A stretch of DNA of 64,000 nt from Gammaproteobacteria bacterium (GCA_002711845.1 PASF01000005.1:124001-188000); one strand, 5' to 3'; shown: positions 34,640 through 42,705, numbered from the stretch's first letter. Numbers and translations: made by a program. The notes: a model not told the origin generated them from the letters alone.

Positions 34640-35512
34640 ATGCGTATCGTATCTCTGCTGCCCAGCGCCACTGAAATCGTCTGTGCACTGGGCGCGCACC
34701 AGCGCGAGAACTCGCAGCTTGTTGGCATCTCGCACAGCTGCGATTTTCCGCCGGGTATCTGCGACCGGCCGGTCCTGACCAGCACACGCGTCCCGGTGCA
34801 TAAAAGTCAGCGCGACATAGATCAGTTTGTGCGCCAGGAACTGGCCGCCAGTCGGGGATTGTATGCCCTCGATCTGGAGCTGCTGGCCTCCCTCAAGGCC
34901 GATGTGATTGTGACGCAAACGCTGTGTGATGTGTGCGCCGTGTCATCCGGCGATGTGTATCAGGCAGTCGCATCGCTACCCGGCGACTGTAAACTCGTCG
35001 AACTGGCACCTTCCAAGCTGGAAGATGTGTACGGGGATATCATTCGTGTTGGTGATGCCGTGGGAGCGCGCAGTGAGGCGCTGACCCTGGTGGCACAGTT
35101 GCGCACCCGGGCGGAAGCGGTCGAGCAGCAGCAGATTCTGATCGGCGAAAAAGTCCTGTTCCTGGAATGGCTGGAACCGCCGTTCAGCGGCGGCCACTGG
35201 ATACCGGACCTGATCCACCTGCTGGGCGGCCACAGTTGCCTGGTTGAGTCCGGACAGCGCTCTGGCACCCTCAGCTGGGAAGCAATCGCCGAGTGCGACC
35301 CGGACATCATTATCGTCGGCTGTTGTGGCTACTCCAAAGCCGAATCAGAACAGGCACTGATGTTGCTCGCTCATCATCCGCAATGGCTGTTGTTGCGCGC
35401 TGTTCGTCATGGCCGGGTTATCGTGGGTGACGGTAACGCCCATTTCAGCCGGGCCGGGCCCCGGCTGATCGATGGGCTGGAACGTCTGGCGGCTGAACTG
35501 TCAGTGCGCTGA
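34640..35512 (+). CDS. Cobalamin-binding BtuF-like protein without signal peptide
   Basis: 290 residues starting directly with MRIVSLLPSATEIVCALG, the first strand of a class III periplasmic binding protein. Further family marks are GISHSCDFPPGI, LKADVIVTQTLCDVCAVS, the EWLEPPFSGGHWIPDLIHLLGG block and a C-terminal IDGLERLA helix. BtuF normally carries a signal peptide; none is present, and the start is fixed by the 10-base gap to the upstream gene. The protein should therefore stay in the cytosol, perhaps receiving B12 rather than delivering it to BtuCD (inference). Confidence 0.88.
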   Translation: MRIVSLLPSATEIVCALGAHQRENSQLVGISHSCDFPPGICDRPVLTSTRVPVHKSQRDIDQFVRQELAASRGLYALDLELLASLKADVIVTQTLCDVCAVSSGDVYQAVASLPGDCKLVELAPSKLEDVYGDIIRVGDAVGARSEALTLVAQLRTRAEAVEQQQILIGEKVLFLEWLEPPFSGGHWIPDLIHLLGGHSCLVESGQRSGTLSWEAIAECDPDIIIVGCCGYSKAESEQALMLLAHHPQWLLLRAVRHGRVIVGDGNAHFSRAGPRLIDGLERLAAELSVR

Positions 35513-35531
35513 TCAACGCTAAGATCAGCGC
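35506..35531. terminator. Bidirectional hairpin spanning both stop codons
   Basis: GCGCTGATC (35506-35514) and GATCAGCGC (35523-35531) form a perfect 9-base inverted repeat with an 8-base loop. The arms contain the TGA stops of the convergent B12-operon and lipoprotein genes. No T tract follows on either strand, so this is terminator-like rather than a textbook intrinsic terminator. Confidence 0.45.
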
Positions 35532-35800
35532 GCGCTGGCGCCCACAGTATTCTCCCGACAAAATTCATCGCGGGTTTTCAAGGTTTCATCGGGGCGATAG
35601 AAAGTGTCCAGCGCATTGTATCTGACATAGACTTCCTGATTTTCAATGCCCGTGCAGATCACCCGGTAGGTGTCACCATTATACATGGTGGCGTACGACG
35701 GCGCCGTGTAATGGTCGTTGGTTGACGAACAGGCGGCCAGCAACGTGCCAGCCAGCGCCACAGCGGTGAGTTTCAGGCTAGATCTCATTTTCTTGATCAT
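35525..35800 (-). CDS. Small lipoprotein of unknown function
   Basis: 91 residues with a lipoprotein signal peptide, KLTAVALAGTLLAAC, giving a lipidated Cys near residue 24. The mature part is ~68 residues, rich in Tyr and polar residues (YTAPSYATMYNGDTYRV, then EVYVRYNALDTFYRP) with two Cys that could pair (residues ~49 and ~81). No family recognised. AGGAGG upstream is a strong ribosome-binding site. It is divergent from the first acidic exported paralogue, 190 bases away. Confidence 0.78.
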   Translation of the reverse strand: MIKKMRSSLKLTAVALAGTLLAACSSTNDHYTAPSYATMYNGDTYRVICTGIENQEVYVRYNALDTFYRPDETLKTRDEFCRENTVGASAR

Positions 35801-35990
35801 ACATCCTCCTTCGTCAAGATTAATCCATTCAAGTCACCCTAACATTTATAACAGAGGGTCGCGAACCGGATTGTTTTCGACAATACCCGTCGTTTGACAA
35901 CGTGTCTTATCTTTGCAAGCCTGAAAGACAAGGAAACTGAAATGATCTGGAATCATTTTTTCAATTCTTTCATAACGAATGGAGTTCACT

Positions 35991-36638
35991 ATGAATAATC
36001 TGAGACTGATGACAGCAATTGGCGCTGTACTTTACTCAACCTCGACTGTTGCCCTGGCACAGACTCCTGACCAGCAACCAGATGGCACCTGGATCAGCCT
36101 CAGCGGCAGCGTCGAGTCTGTTGAGAGAAACTCCTTTGTACTGGACTACGGGCGCGGGTTTATCACCGTAGAAATGGATGATGGTGACCGCGACGCTGAC
36201 GCCTACGCATTGCTGCAAGGTGACAATGTGATTGTCAACGGCATGATCGATGACGACCTGTTTGAGACCACCACCATCGAGGCGCGCAGTATTTTCGTAG
36301 AGTCGATCAGTGCGTATTTCGTTGCCAGCCCTGTGGATGATGAAACAGCCAGGGCCTATAGCCCGGCCTTCCCATTGGCCGTGCCGGTCGTGGCAGGACA
36401 GGCCTCCATCCATGGCAGCATTGTTGCGATAGACCCGGACGAGCAGGAGATTGTCCTTGATACGGGTCTCAATACCCTCGTCGTAGAGCTGGATGATCTG
36501 CCCTACGATCCTTTTGATGACGAAGGGTATTTCAAGCTCGATCTGCGCGATAAAATCACCGTCAGCGGCTCACTTTCGGATGACTTTTTTGAAGGCCACG
36601 TTTTCGAAGGTGATTACCTGGTCTCCATCAACAGATAA
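35991..36638 (+). CDS. Exported acidic two-domain (OB-like) protein, paralogue 1
   Basis: 215 residues from ATG 35991, chosen because GGAG lies 6 bases upstream; the ATG at 35979 lacks this. A signal peptide ends near VALAQ. The mature part looks like two related ~75-residue beta domains: ISLSGSVESVERNSFVLDYG to about residue 105, and IHGSIVAIDPDEQEIVLDTG from ~145. Each has a G-[ST]-[VI] strand, an LD-x-G turn, a V-E-[ML]-D-D strand and a final V-x-G strand. It carries the shared signature VEMDDGDRDADAYAL. Very acidic. Homologous to the proteins at 40344 and 41111. Function unknown; the double OB-like reading is mine. Confidence 0.75.
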   Translation: MNNLRLMTAIGAVLYSTSTVALAQTPDQQPDGTWISLSGSVESVERNSFVLDYGRGFITVEMDDGDRDADAYALLQGDNVIVNGMIDDDLFETTTIEARSIFVESISAYFVASPVDDETARAYSPAFPLAVPVVAGQASIHGSIVAIDPDEQEIVLDTGLNTLVVELDDLPYDPFDDEGYFKLDLRDKITVSGSLSDDFFEGHVFEGDYLVSINR

Positions 36639-36668
36639 CCGTTGACGGGAAGCAGATATGCTTCGCCC

Positions 36669-36689
36669 GCCCGGTGGCTGCCACCGGGC
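36669..36689. terminator. Hairpin at the convergent end of paralogue 1 and the MFS gene
   Basis: GCCCGGTGG (36669-36677) and CCACCGGGC (36681-36689) form a perfect 9-base stem with a 3-base loop, directly next to the MFS stop codon (36690-36692) and 30 bases past the other gene's stop. Very GC-rich; no T tract. It probably ends transcription from both sides. Confidence 0.5.
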
Positions 36690-37886
36690 TCAGCCAGCCG
36701 GCCTGGATTTTGCCACCGCCGTACTGCCATGGCTGACGATGGCACCGACACACATCAACACAGCGCTCAGCGCAAACGTCAGCCGGAAGTCCTGCTGCCA
36801 GTCAATCAGCAGACCCGCCAGCGCCGGGCCAACGAGTTGTCCCAGGGCAAAAAACACGGTGACGAAACTGACCGCCATGGCCGCATGTTGCGGCCTGACA
36901 GTGCTGGTGGCCGCCGCCAGTACCGAGGTAAACAGGCCGGTGACCGACAGGCCGGTCAGCACAAAGTGCGCGGTAAATGCTGGTGTCACCGGCCAGAGAA
37001 CTGGCAGCAGGGTGGCAAAAATTGCCACCGTCATGCAGAAGGTCAGGGCCCGACCATGGCCTACTTTGTCGGCCAGCCAGCCCCAGATTGGACCTGAGAA
37101 AATTGACACAAAGCCCATGATCGCTACCAGCCGTCCGGCAACTGGCGGCGCAACCCCGGCATCCAGAGCAAAGCTGTACATAAACAGCACCTGGACGATA
37201 TAGGTCAGCCCGACCACGCCGTAGATCAGTGCCATGCGCACGACATGCGGATTATGGTAGACCGTCTTCAGGCCCTGGCGCATGGAGACCGGTTCTTCAT
37301 GCTGTGGTGGCTCGCGCAGACATATCGCGACCAGTACGATGACAAACACGGCGATGCAGGCAAAGGTTGCCCAGATCAGTCGCCATGAGCTTTCGGTGCC
37401 TGACTGGGTAACGATCGGGATCAGCGTACCCGCGAGCAGGATACCGATGCCCACGCCGCTGCCGGCAAACCCGATGACCATGCCACGACGCTCCGGATAC
37501 CAGGCGCCCAACAGGGAGATCAGCGGGGTAAACGTAAACGCAGTGCCAAACCCCATGAGGGTCATACACAGCATCAATAGCGGATAGGCAGAGAATTGAC
37601 TCAGCCCGGCAAATCCGGCCGCCCCCAGGGACAGACCCAGCAGGATGGCCTTCTTGCCACCGTGTCTGCCGGCGAATACACCGGCATACAGCAACAGCAC
37701 CAGATACCCGAGCGCGGTCAACGTACCCAGATTGGCGGCCTGGGAGTAGCTCAGCCCCAGCGTTTCCCGCATGACAGGCAATACCAGCCCGTAGGCCAGC
37801 CGGCCGAACACCACGGCGACCAGTGTGCAGAGCATGCTGATCGGGACAAGCACAAGGACAGGCGGACGATAGGTGGAGACAGTCAT
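36690..37886 (-). CDS. Major facilitator superfamily transporter
   Basis: 398 residues from ATG 37886; the open frame reaches 37961, but the first helix begins just after Met at 37886. Twelve transmembrane helices are visible in two halves, with the MFS loop GVFAGRHGGKKAIL between helices 2 and 3 and its counterpart WLADKVGHGRALTF in the second half. The pattern is of a YbfB/oxalate-formate-antiporter-like carrier. Substrate unknown. It sits next to, but divergent from, phhB and shares no obvious pathway. Confidence 0.9.
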   Translation of the reverse strand: MTVSTYRPPVLVLVPISMLCTLVAVVFGRLAYGLVLPVMRETLGLSYSQAANLGTLTALGYLVLLLYAGVFAGRHGGKKAILLGLSLGAAGFAGLSQFSAYPLLMLCMTLMGFGTAFTFTPLISLLGAWYPERRGMVIGFAGSGVGIGILLAGTLIPIVTQSGTESSWRLIWATFACIAVFVIVLVAICLREPPQHEEPVSMRQGLKTVYHNPHVVRMALIYGVVGLTYIVQVLFMYSFALDAGVAPPVAGRLVAIMGFVSIFSGPIWGWLADKVGHGRALTFCMTVAIFATLLPVLWPVTPAFTAHFVLTGLSVTGLFTSVLAAATSTVRPQHAAMAVSFVTVFFALGQLVGPALAGLLIDWQQDFRLTFALSAVLMCVGAIVSHGSTAVAKSRPAG

Positions 37887-38002
37887 GGCGCCGGGGATTC
37901 TCAAAAAGCCGACGAGTATAGCACAGATGGTGTCGCGCGTTTGACGTGAAGGCGGGGACACACGTTAACATGGACACACATTTGCGAAGCAGGAGGACAG
38001 CC

Positions 38003-38341
38003 ATGACTGACCTGACAACCCGACAATGCCAGCCGTGTGACAGTGATGCCGCGCCGATGGGCGCCGAGCAGGTCAAACAATACCTGGTCATGATCAACAG
38101 TGACTGGCACGTGGAAAACGAAGGCAAACAGATCAGCCGCACATTCAAGTTTGATGACTACTATCAGACGTCGGCATTTGTTAACGCGGTGGTCTGGATC
38201 GCTCATGGTGAGGATCATCACCCGGACATCACCTTTGGCTACAACAAAGCCACCGTGGCCTTCAGTACCCATAACATCGGCGGCTTGTCGGAGAATGACT
38301 TTATCTCCGCAGCGAAGGTTGATACCTTGCTGGGCAATTGA
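38003..38341 (+). CDS. phhB: Pterin-4a-carbinolamine dehydratase
   Basis: 112 residues, the usual length, from ATG 38003 with AGGAGG 8 bases ahead. The active-site block HGEDHHPDITFGYNKATVAFSTHNIGGLSENDF shows the His-His-Pro-Asp motif. The enzyme dehydrates 4a-hydroxytetrahydrobiopterin in the recycling of the pterin cofactor of phenylalanine hydroxylase, or acts in related pterin metabolism. No phenylalanine hydroxylase gene is in this window. An N-terminal Cys-x-x-Cys (residues 9 and 12) is present. Cytosolic. Confidence 0.95.
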   Translation: MTDLTTRQCQPCDSDAAPMGAEQVKQYLVMINSDWHVENEGKQISRTFKFDDYYQTSAFVNAVVWIAHGEDHHPDITFGYNKATVAFSTHNIGGLSENDFISAAKVDTLLGN

Positions 38342-38348
38342 GCCGCAG

Positions 38349-40067
38349 TCACGCAGGATAACACTCAACCCGGTTACGCCCGGCGGCCTTGGCCGCATAC
38401 AACGCCTGGTCGGCGTGATTGATTAACGCCTGCTCGGACTGTTCGTCTGCCAGTTCGGCAACCCCGAAACTGGCAGTCACCTGGCCAACGCCGGGATGAT
38501 CTAACTGCGCCAGGCTTTCCCGTAATCGCTCCGACAAGCGCATGGCGTCGTTGAGCGGCGTTTCCGGTGCCAGGATGACAAACTCTTCACCACCCCAGCG
38601 GCTGACGATATCGCTGCTCCGCACTTTTTCACACAGTATCTGCGCGACCGCGCGGAGAACCTGGTCGCCCGCGCTGTGGCCAAACCTGTCGTTGATTCGT
38701 TTGAAGTAATCGATATCGACAACAATGAGTGCCAGCGGCCGCCGGTAGCGCCGCGCGGTGCTGAACGCAATGTCCAGGCGCGCATCAAAGCCCCGCCGGT
38801 TCAAGGTCTGGGTCAGATAATCACGTTCGGCGAGTTTGCGGTCGCTGATATCATGCGCCAGCGCATAAAAGCCTCTGACCTGGCCGTCACGGCCACGCTG
38901 CGGTATGTAGGTCACTTCCACTGGCATCAACTTGCCGTCAAGCTGCGGAAACAGCTGCTCAAAAACCACCTCCTCGCCAGCCAGCGCAGCCTGCATAAAG
39001 GCCCTGCTTGACTCGAACATGTCGCGGCCGATCAGCTCCGCCACCGACCTGCCAATAATCTGCTCCGCGGGGCGCTCAAACCAGTGGCTGTAACCGGCGT
39101 TGATCTCTCGAAAACAGAAATTTTCGTCAATCAATGCGATCAGGATTGGCAATGCATCAACCAGCAGGCTGCGCTGATCCTGCTCATGCTTGAAACTTTG
39201 CGCATCATACAGTGACGAGGCCAGCACTCGACTGGCCATGTTAAGCATGTCCAGGTCGTTTTCACTGAACGCTTCCGCGCGGCTGGAATAGACCTTCAGG
39301 ACACCGAAACAACGATTTTCATGAGTCAGTGGCACCAGCAATCCGGATCGAAAACCCACCCTGTCAGCGGCCGCACGCGCCACCCGCGGCTCAGCATGGG
39401 TGTCACGGCAATACATTGACCGCTGGCCACTGTAGCAGGCACCGGAGAGACTGGCGCTCACAGGCAGCCGCAAGCCCAGCGACCCCTGGGCACTGCCGGC
39501 GACCGCCGTGTAAACCATATCGCCTTCCTGGACTTCCTCCACAGCGGCGCCATCGGCACCGGTTACCTCGAGTCCGATCTGCGCAATCTGCTCGCGCAAT
39601 TCCTGCAGGTCCAGGCCAGCCGTACCGGCGCGGCTCTGGATATCTGTCAACGCCTGTAATTGCCGTCGCTGTTGTTCCAGATCACGCAGTGCCGTGACGT
39701 CACGCTGCACCGCTATAAAATAACGGGGAGCGCCACACGCAGGATAGGGACGCACCGACCACTGTATGCGGAACGGCGTGCCGTCCTTGCGGTAGTTGTA
39801 AGTCTCACCGAAAAACGTTGTGCGATCGAGCATACTGTCCCTGAGCTTTTTCATTACCGACCTATCGGTCAGGTTTCCTTGAAGAAGGCGCGGCGTTTTA
39901 CCCTCAAGTTCTTTCAGGGTGTAGCCGGTCATCTCACAGAACGCTGTATTGGCGTACACAATGGCCGGACCGGGCAGGTCAACACGGGCATCGGTCACCA
40001 GCACTGCCTCCTGAACCGTCTCAAGCACGGTCATCAACAAATCGTGGTCCGCAAATTTTTCGCTCAT
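38349..40067 (-). CDS. PAS-GAF-PAS-GGDEF diguanylate cyclase with LOV-like PAS
   Basis: 572 residues, soluble. Domain order: PAS (about 10-130), GAF (about 150-285), PAS (about 300-410), GGDEF (about 415-572). The first PAS has the LOV-like segment GKTPRLLQGN, in which Pro59 sits where photoactive LOV domains have the flavin-binding Cys, so blue-light adduct chemistry is not expected. GGEEF is at residues 492-496 and an intact inhibitory RSSD at 483-486, so cyclic-di-GMP synthesis with feedback is likely. Upstream lies a 276-base AT-rich region shared with paralogue 2. GAF ligand unknown. Confidence 0.92.
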   Translation of the reverse strand: MSEKFADHDLLMTVLETVQEAVLVTDARVDLPGPAIVYANTAFCEMTGYTLKELEGKTPRLLQGNLTDRSVMKKLRDSMLDRTTFFGETYNYRKDGTPFRIQWSVRPYPACGAPRYFIAVQRDVTALRDLEQQRRQLQALTDIQSRAGTAGLDLQELREQIAQIGLEVTGADGAAVEEVQEGDMVYTAVAGSAQGSLGLRLPVSASLSGACYSGQRSMYCRDTHAEPRVARAAADRVGFRSGLLVPLTHENRCFGVLKVYSSRAEAFSENDLDMLNMASRVLASSLYDAQSFKHEQDQRSLLVDALPILIALIDENFCFREINAGYSHWFERPAEQIIGRSVAELIGRDMFESSRAFMQAALAGEEVVFEQLFPQLDGKLMPVEVTYIPQRGRDGQVRGFYALAHDISDRKLAERDYLTQTLNRRGFDARLDIAFSTARRYRRPLALIVVDIDYFKRINDRFGHSAGDQVLRAVAQILCEKVRSSDIVSRWGGEEFVILAPETPLNDAMRLSERLRESLAQLDHPGVGQVTASFGVAELADEQSEQALINHADQALYAAKAAGRNRVECYPA

Positions 40068-40343
40068 TATGTTATTTACCTGCCTTCAACCGGAACTCAA
40101 ACCCAGGTAATAAAACCCAGATAATAAAACACCTACAATAAAAATATGGATGCTGAATATCATTCACATTTTTCTGTGTTTTTTGTTCCATTTAATTTCT
40201 TTATAAGCTGACGTTATTAATCAGCGTAATATCAGGATAACACAAATGTCGAACGACCGGTCGCGACTTGACTGACCGCTCCATCTTTGGCAGCCTGTTG
40301 TTGAGCTTAATTCTAAAACGCTGACCAACAAAAGGAGCCAACC
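40068..40343. promoter_or_regulatory. AT-rich divergent intergenic region
   Basis: This region separates the leftward GGDEF gene and the rightward paralogue 2. It is conspicuously AT-rich at 40110-40250 compared with its surroundings, with short imperfect repeats of the type ACCCAGRTAATAAAAC near 40110-40135 and a GCTGA/TCAGC pair (40208-40226). Promoters for both genes must lie here. I found no coding sequence or clear operator. Confidence 0.4.
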
Positions 40344-40991
40344 ATGACTAGCACACAGCTACTGGCGTCCGTTGGCGCCGCAGTTTTTTCGGTGTCTGCC
40401 GCGGCTCAGGGGCCGTCACCCTATCTGCAACCGGATGACACCTGGATCAGCCTGAGTGGCACGGTGGAATCTGTTCAGCAGGACGCCTTTCTGCTTGATT
40501 ACGGACGAGGCTCTGTGACCGTGGAGATGGATGACGGCGACCGCGACGCAGATGCGTATGCGCTGCAGGCCGGTGACAATGTCGTGGTCAGCGGTCTGAT
40601 TGATGACGATTTTTTCGAGATGACCACCATCGAGGCGAGCAGTGTCTTTGTGGAATCAATCAACACATTTTTCTATGCCAGCGCACTGGATGACGAATCG
40701 ATGACATTCTTTGATCCGATCGTCACCGTTCAGGGGCCGCTGATGCAAGGTGACACCACCCTGCAGGGCACCATCAGTGCGGTTGACCGTGATGAGCAGG
40801 CGTTCATCCTGAATACCGGTGTGAATATGGTGACTGTAGAGGTCGACGGACTGGGCTATGATCCGCTGGACGACGTCGGTTACCTGCAACTGGAGAATCA
40901 GGATGTGGTCACCGTGCGCGGCACCATGACCGAGGACCTGATTGAAGGTCGCGTCTTCGAAGCCGCCTCGATTGTCAGCGTCAAGCCTTGA
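40344..40991 (+). CDS. Exported acidic two-domain (OB-like) protein, paralogue 2
   Basis: 215 residues with a short signal peptide (LLASVGAAVFSVSAAAQ). The mature start GPSPYLQPDDTWISLSGTVESV is shared almost exactly with paralogue 3. It carries the identical signature VEMDDGDRDADAYAL and the following GDNVVV-x-GLIDDDFFEMTTIEASSVFVESI block, then a second related domain from about residue 140 (LQGTISAVDRDEQAFILNTG). AAAGGAG precedes the start. Its 3' end is 119 bases from paralogue 3, so the pair looks like a recent tandem duplication. Location: probably periplasm or outside. Confidence 0.75.
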   Translation: MTSTQLLASVGAAVFSVSAAAQGPSPYLQPDDTWISLSGTVESVQQDAFLLDYGRGSVTVEMDDGDRDADAYALQAGDNVVVSGLIDDDFFEMTTIEASSVFVESINTFFYASALDDESMTFFDPIVTVQGPLMQGDTTLQGTISAVDRDEQAFILNTGVNMVTVEVDGLGYDPLDDVGYLQLENQDVVTVRGTMTEDLIEGRVFEAASIVSVKP

Positions 40992-41061
40992 CCTGACAAA
41001 TCAGTATCCACCAGCATTTTATTCATCCGACATCGGGCGACGGATGCTTTATGTAATTTTC

Positions 41062-41097
41062 AAAGCTCGATGCATGACGAAAGCTCGATTCATGACG
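41062..41097 (+). repeat. Tandem 18-base direct repeat before paralogue 3
   Basis: Two copies of AAAGCTCGATGCATGACG (41062-41079 and 41080-41097, one mismatch) followed by the start of a third (AAAGGA). The last unit merges into the AAAGGAGG ribosome-binding site of the gene at 41111. It probably arose by slippage in the leader and may duplicate a regulatory or translation-related element. Confidence 0.7.
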
Positions 41098-41110
41098 AAA
41101 GGAGGTCATT

Positions 41111-41761
41111 ATGAGAAACGCCAAACTGCTGGCGTCCATCAGCGCCGTATTCTTTTCAGCTTCGACATTCGCACAGGGTCCATCACCCTACCTGCAGCCT
41201 GACGACACGTGGATCAGCCTCGGCGGTACCGTTGAGTCGGTGCAGGAAAACTCGTTTCTGCTGGATTACGGTCGCGGATCGGTCACGGTAGAGATGGACG
41301 ACGGTGACCGGGACGCAGATGCCTACGCGCTGCTTGCCGGCGACAAGGTGGTCGTCAACGGGCTGGTCGATGATGATTTTTTCGAGATGACCACCATCGA
41401 AGCCAGCAGTGTGTACGTGGAATCCATCAGCGCCTATTTCTACGCCAGCGCAGTTGATGAGGAGTCCCTCGCAATCGTTGACCCAATCGTATCCGTCGTG
41501 GGACCTGTGGTCGTGGGTGACGCCACGCTGCAGGGCACCATTACTGCAGTCGAACCACTGGAGGAGGAGCTTGTCCTCGATACCGGTGACAATCTGATGA
41601 TTGTGGAAGTCGATGACATGGGTTATGACCCGCTGGATAACGAAGGTTATCTGCAGCTTGATGTGGGCGACGAAGTGACCGTCAGCGGTACCATGACGCC
41701 GGAAATGTTTGAAAACCATCTGTTTGAAGCAGAGTACATTGTCACGCTCAACAATTCATAA
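41111..41761 (+). CDS. Exported acidic two-domain (OB-like) protein, paralogue 3
   Basis: 216 residues with a signal peptide (LLASISAVFFSASTFAQ) and a strong AAAGGAGG ribosome-binding site. Domain 1 (about 32-110) carries the family signature VEMDDGDRDADAYAL and GDKVVVNGLVDDDFFEMTT. Domain 2 (about 140-214) repeats the same scheme, with LQGTITAVEPLEEELVLDTGDN, VEVDDMGYDPL, GDEVTVSGTM. Closest to paralogue 2. The Asp-rich loops, MDDGDRDAD in particular, could hold a metal ion such as calcium (inference). A stable hairpin follows the gene. Confidence 0.75.
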   Translation: MRNAKLLASISAVFFSASTFAQGPSPYLQPDDTWISLGGTVESVQENSFLLDYGRGSVTVEMDDGDRDADAYALLAGDKVVVNGLVDDDFFEMTTIEASSVYVESISAYFYASAVDEESLAIVDPIVSVVGPVVVGDATLQGTITAVEPLEEELVLDTGDNLMIVEVDDMGYDPLDNEGYLQLDVGDEVTVSGTMTPEMFENHLFEAEYIVTLNNS

Positions 41762-41772
41762 CGGTCCAGCCT

Positions 41773-41803
41773 GCAGCCCGGCGCCTGAGCGCGCCGGGCC
41801 TGC
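41773..41803 (+). terminator. GC-rich hairpin after paralogue 3
   Basis: GCCCGGCGC (41776-41784) and GCGCCGGGC (41791-41799) form a perfect 9-base stem with a 6-base loop; GCA/TGC extends it to 12 pairs with one bulge. It lies 12 bases past the stop codon. It is followed by CTTCGGGGTTG, not a T tract. Confidence 0.5.
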
Positions 41804-42051
41804 TTCGGGGTTGATGCCGTGGCGCAGACGAAAGTCCGGAGCGGTATGCGGCCAGCGCTGGATCAATCTTGCGCTGGATCAATAAAGTGTCCTTCACGCC
41901 CCGCTATACTGCACACCGTCACACATGACCGCCACGGTTTAACTCTCGGTTATTTCTGTGTTAGGGTCTCGGTTCATGGTCTGATCGACACATTAGACCA
42001 TGGCAGCAGTCTGATTCTGTGTTGACGTCGACCACAACCAGCGGAAGGCCT

Positions 42052-42666
42052 ATGAGCTCTAACATCTCCAGTCTGACCCTGTTCAGATCCCTGTACCAGC
42101 CGCAGCAGGCGTTTGCCGAGCTGGCCAGATCCGAACCCTCGTCGCGCCGAATATTTCTGACCTATTCGCTCTGGTTACTGCTGCTACCCCCCACATTTTC
42201 CCTGATCGGCGCCGCCAATTTCGGTTGGCGACTGGGTGCTGACCAGCCGTTGTTCATGCCAACCAATGCCTTGCTGACCATCAGCATCGGCTATTTTTTG
42301 GCGTTGCTGTTCGGGCTGTTCAGTACCGCCATCATCAGCCGCTGGATGGCCAAAACCTACGGCGCCAGTGTCTCACTGGGCCGTCATATGGCGCTGATCA
42401 CCATCGTCGGCCAGCCGCTGGCCATCGCCAGCGCCGCGCACCTGTTTCCTGATGTACTGGTCAACGTACTGGTGCTGATTCCTGCCACGATCTGGGGCAT
42501 GTATCTGCTGTATGCGGGCATCCCGATAGCGCTGGAAACACCGCCCGAGCGCGGCATGCTGATGGCCTCGGCGCTGATGGCGTGGCTGCTGGTGGCGGTG
42601 GTCAGTCTGCTGGGTATCAGCATGTCGTTGTGGGTATTGGGCGTGGGTCCATTACTGGGCGTCTGA
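42052..42666 (+). CDS. Yip1-family membrane protein
   Basis: 204 residues from ATG 42052 with GGAAGG ahead; the frame reaches 42019 without support. A short cytoplasmic N-terminus (LFRSLYQPQQAFAELARSEPSSRR, the usual Yip1 opening with a P-x-x-x-F segment) is followed by five transmembrane helices. Bacterial Yip1-domain proteins are of unknown function. It lies 39 bases before ccoN on the same strand and could share its transcript, but no role in cbb3 oxidase is established. Confidence 0.82.
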   Translation: MSSNISSLTLFRSLYQPQQAFAELARSEPSSRRIFLTYSLWLLLLPPTFSLIGAANFGWRLGADQPLFMPTNALLTISIGYFLALLFGLFSTAIISRWMAKTYGASVSLGRHMALITIVGQPLAIASAAHLFPDVLVNVLVLIPATIWGMYLLYAGIPIALETPPERGMLMASALMAWLLVAVVSLLGISMSLWVLGVGPLLGV

Positions 42667-42705
42667 TTCTTCATAAGAAATTCAAACCAATCTACGGAAA
42701 ACCTG

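Noticed and set aside
36658-37203. Open frame of 181 residues on the plus strand after paralogue 1
   Set aside because: Antisense to the MFS carrier and crossing a hairpin; no family features.
41869-41882. FNR/Anr-like box TTGCGCTGGATCAA upstream of the Yip1-ccoNOQP genes
   Set aside because: Only one half-site matches TTGAT-N4-ATCAA, it is over 800 bases from ccoN, and it overlaps a 13-base direct repeat (GCGCTGGATCAAT) that explains the similarity.
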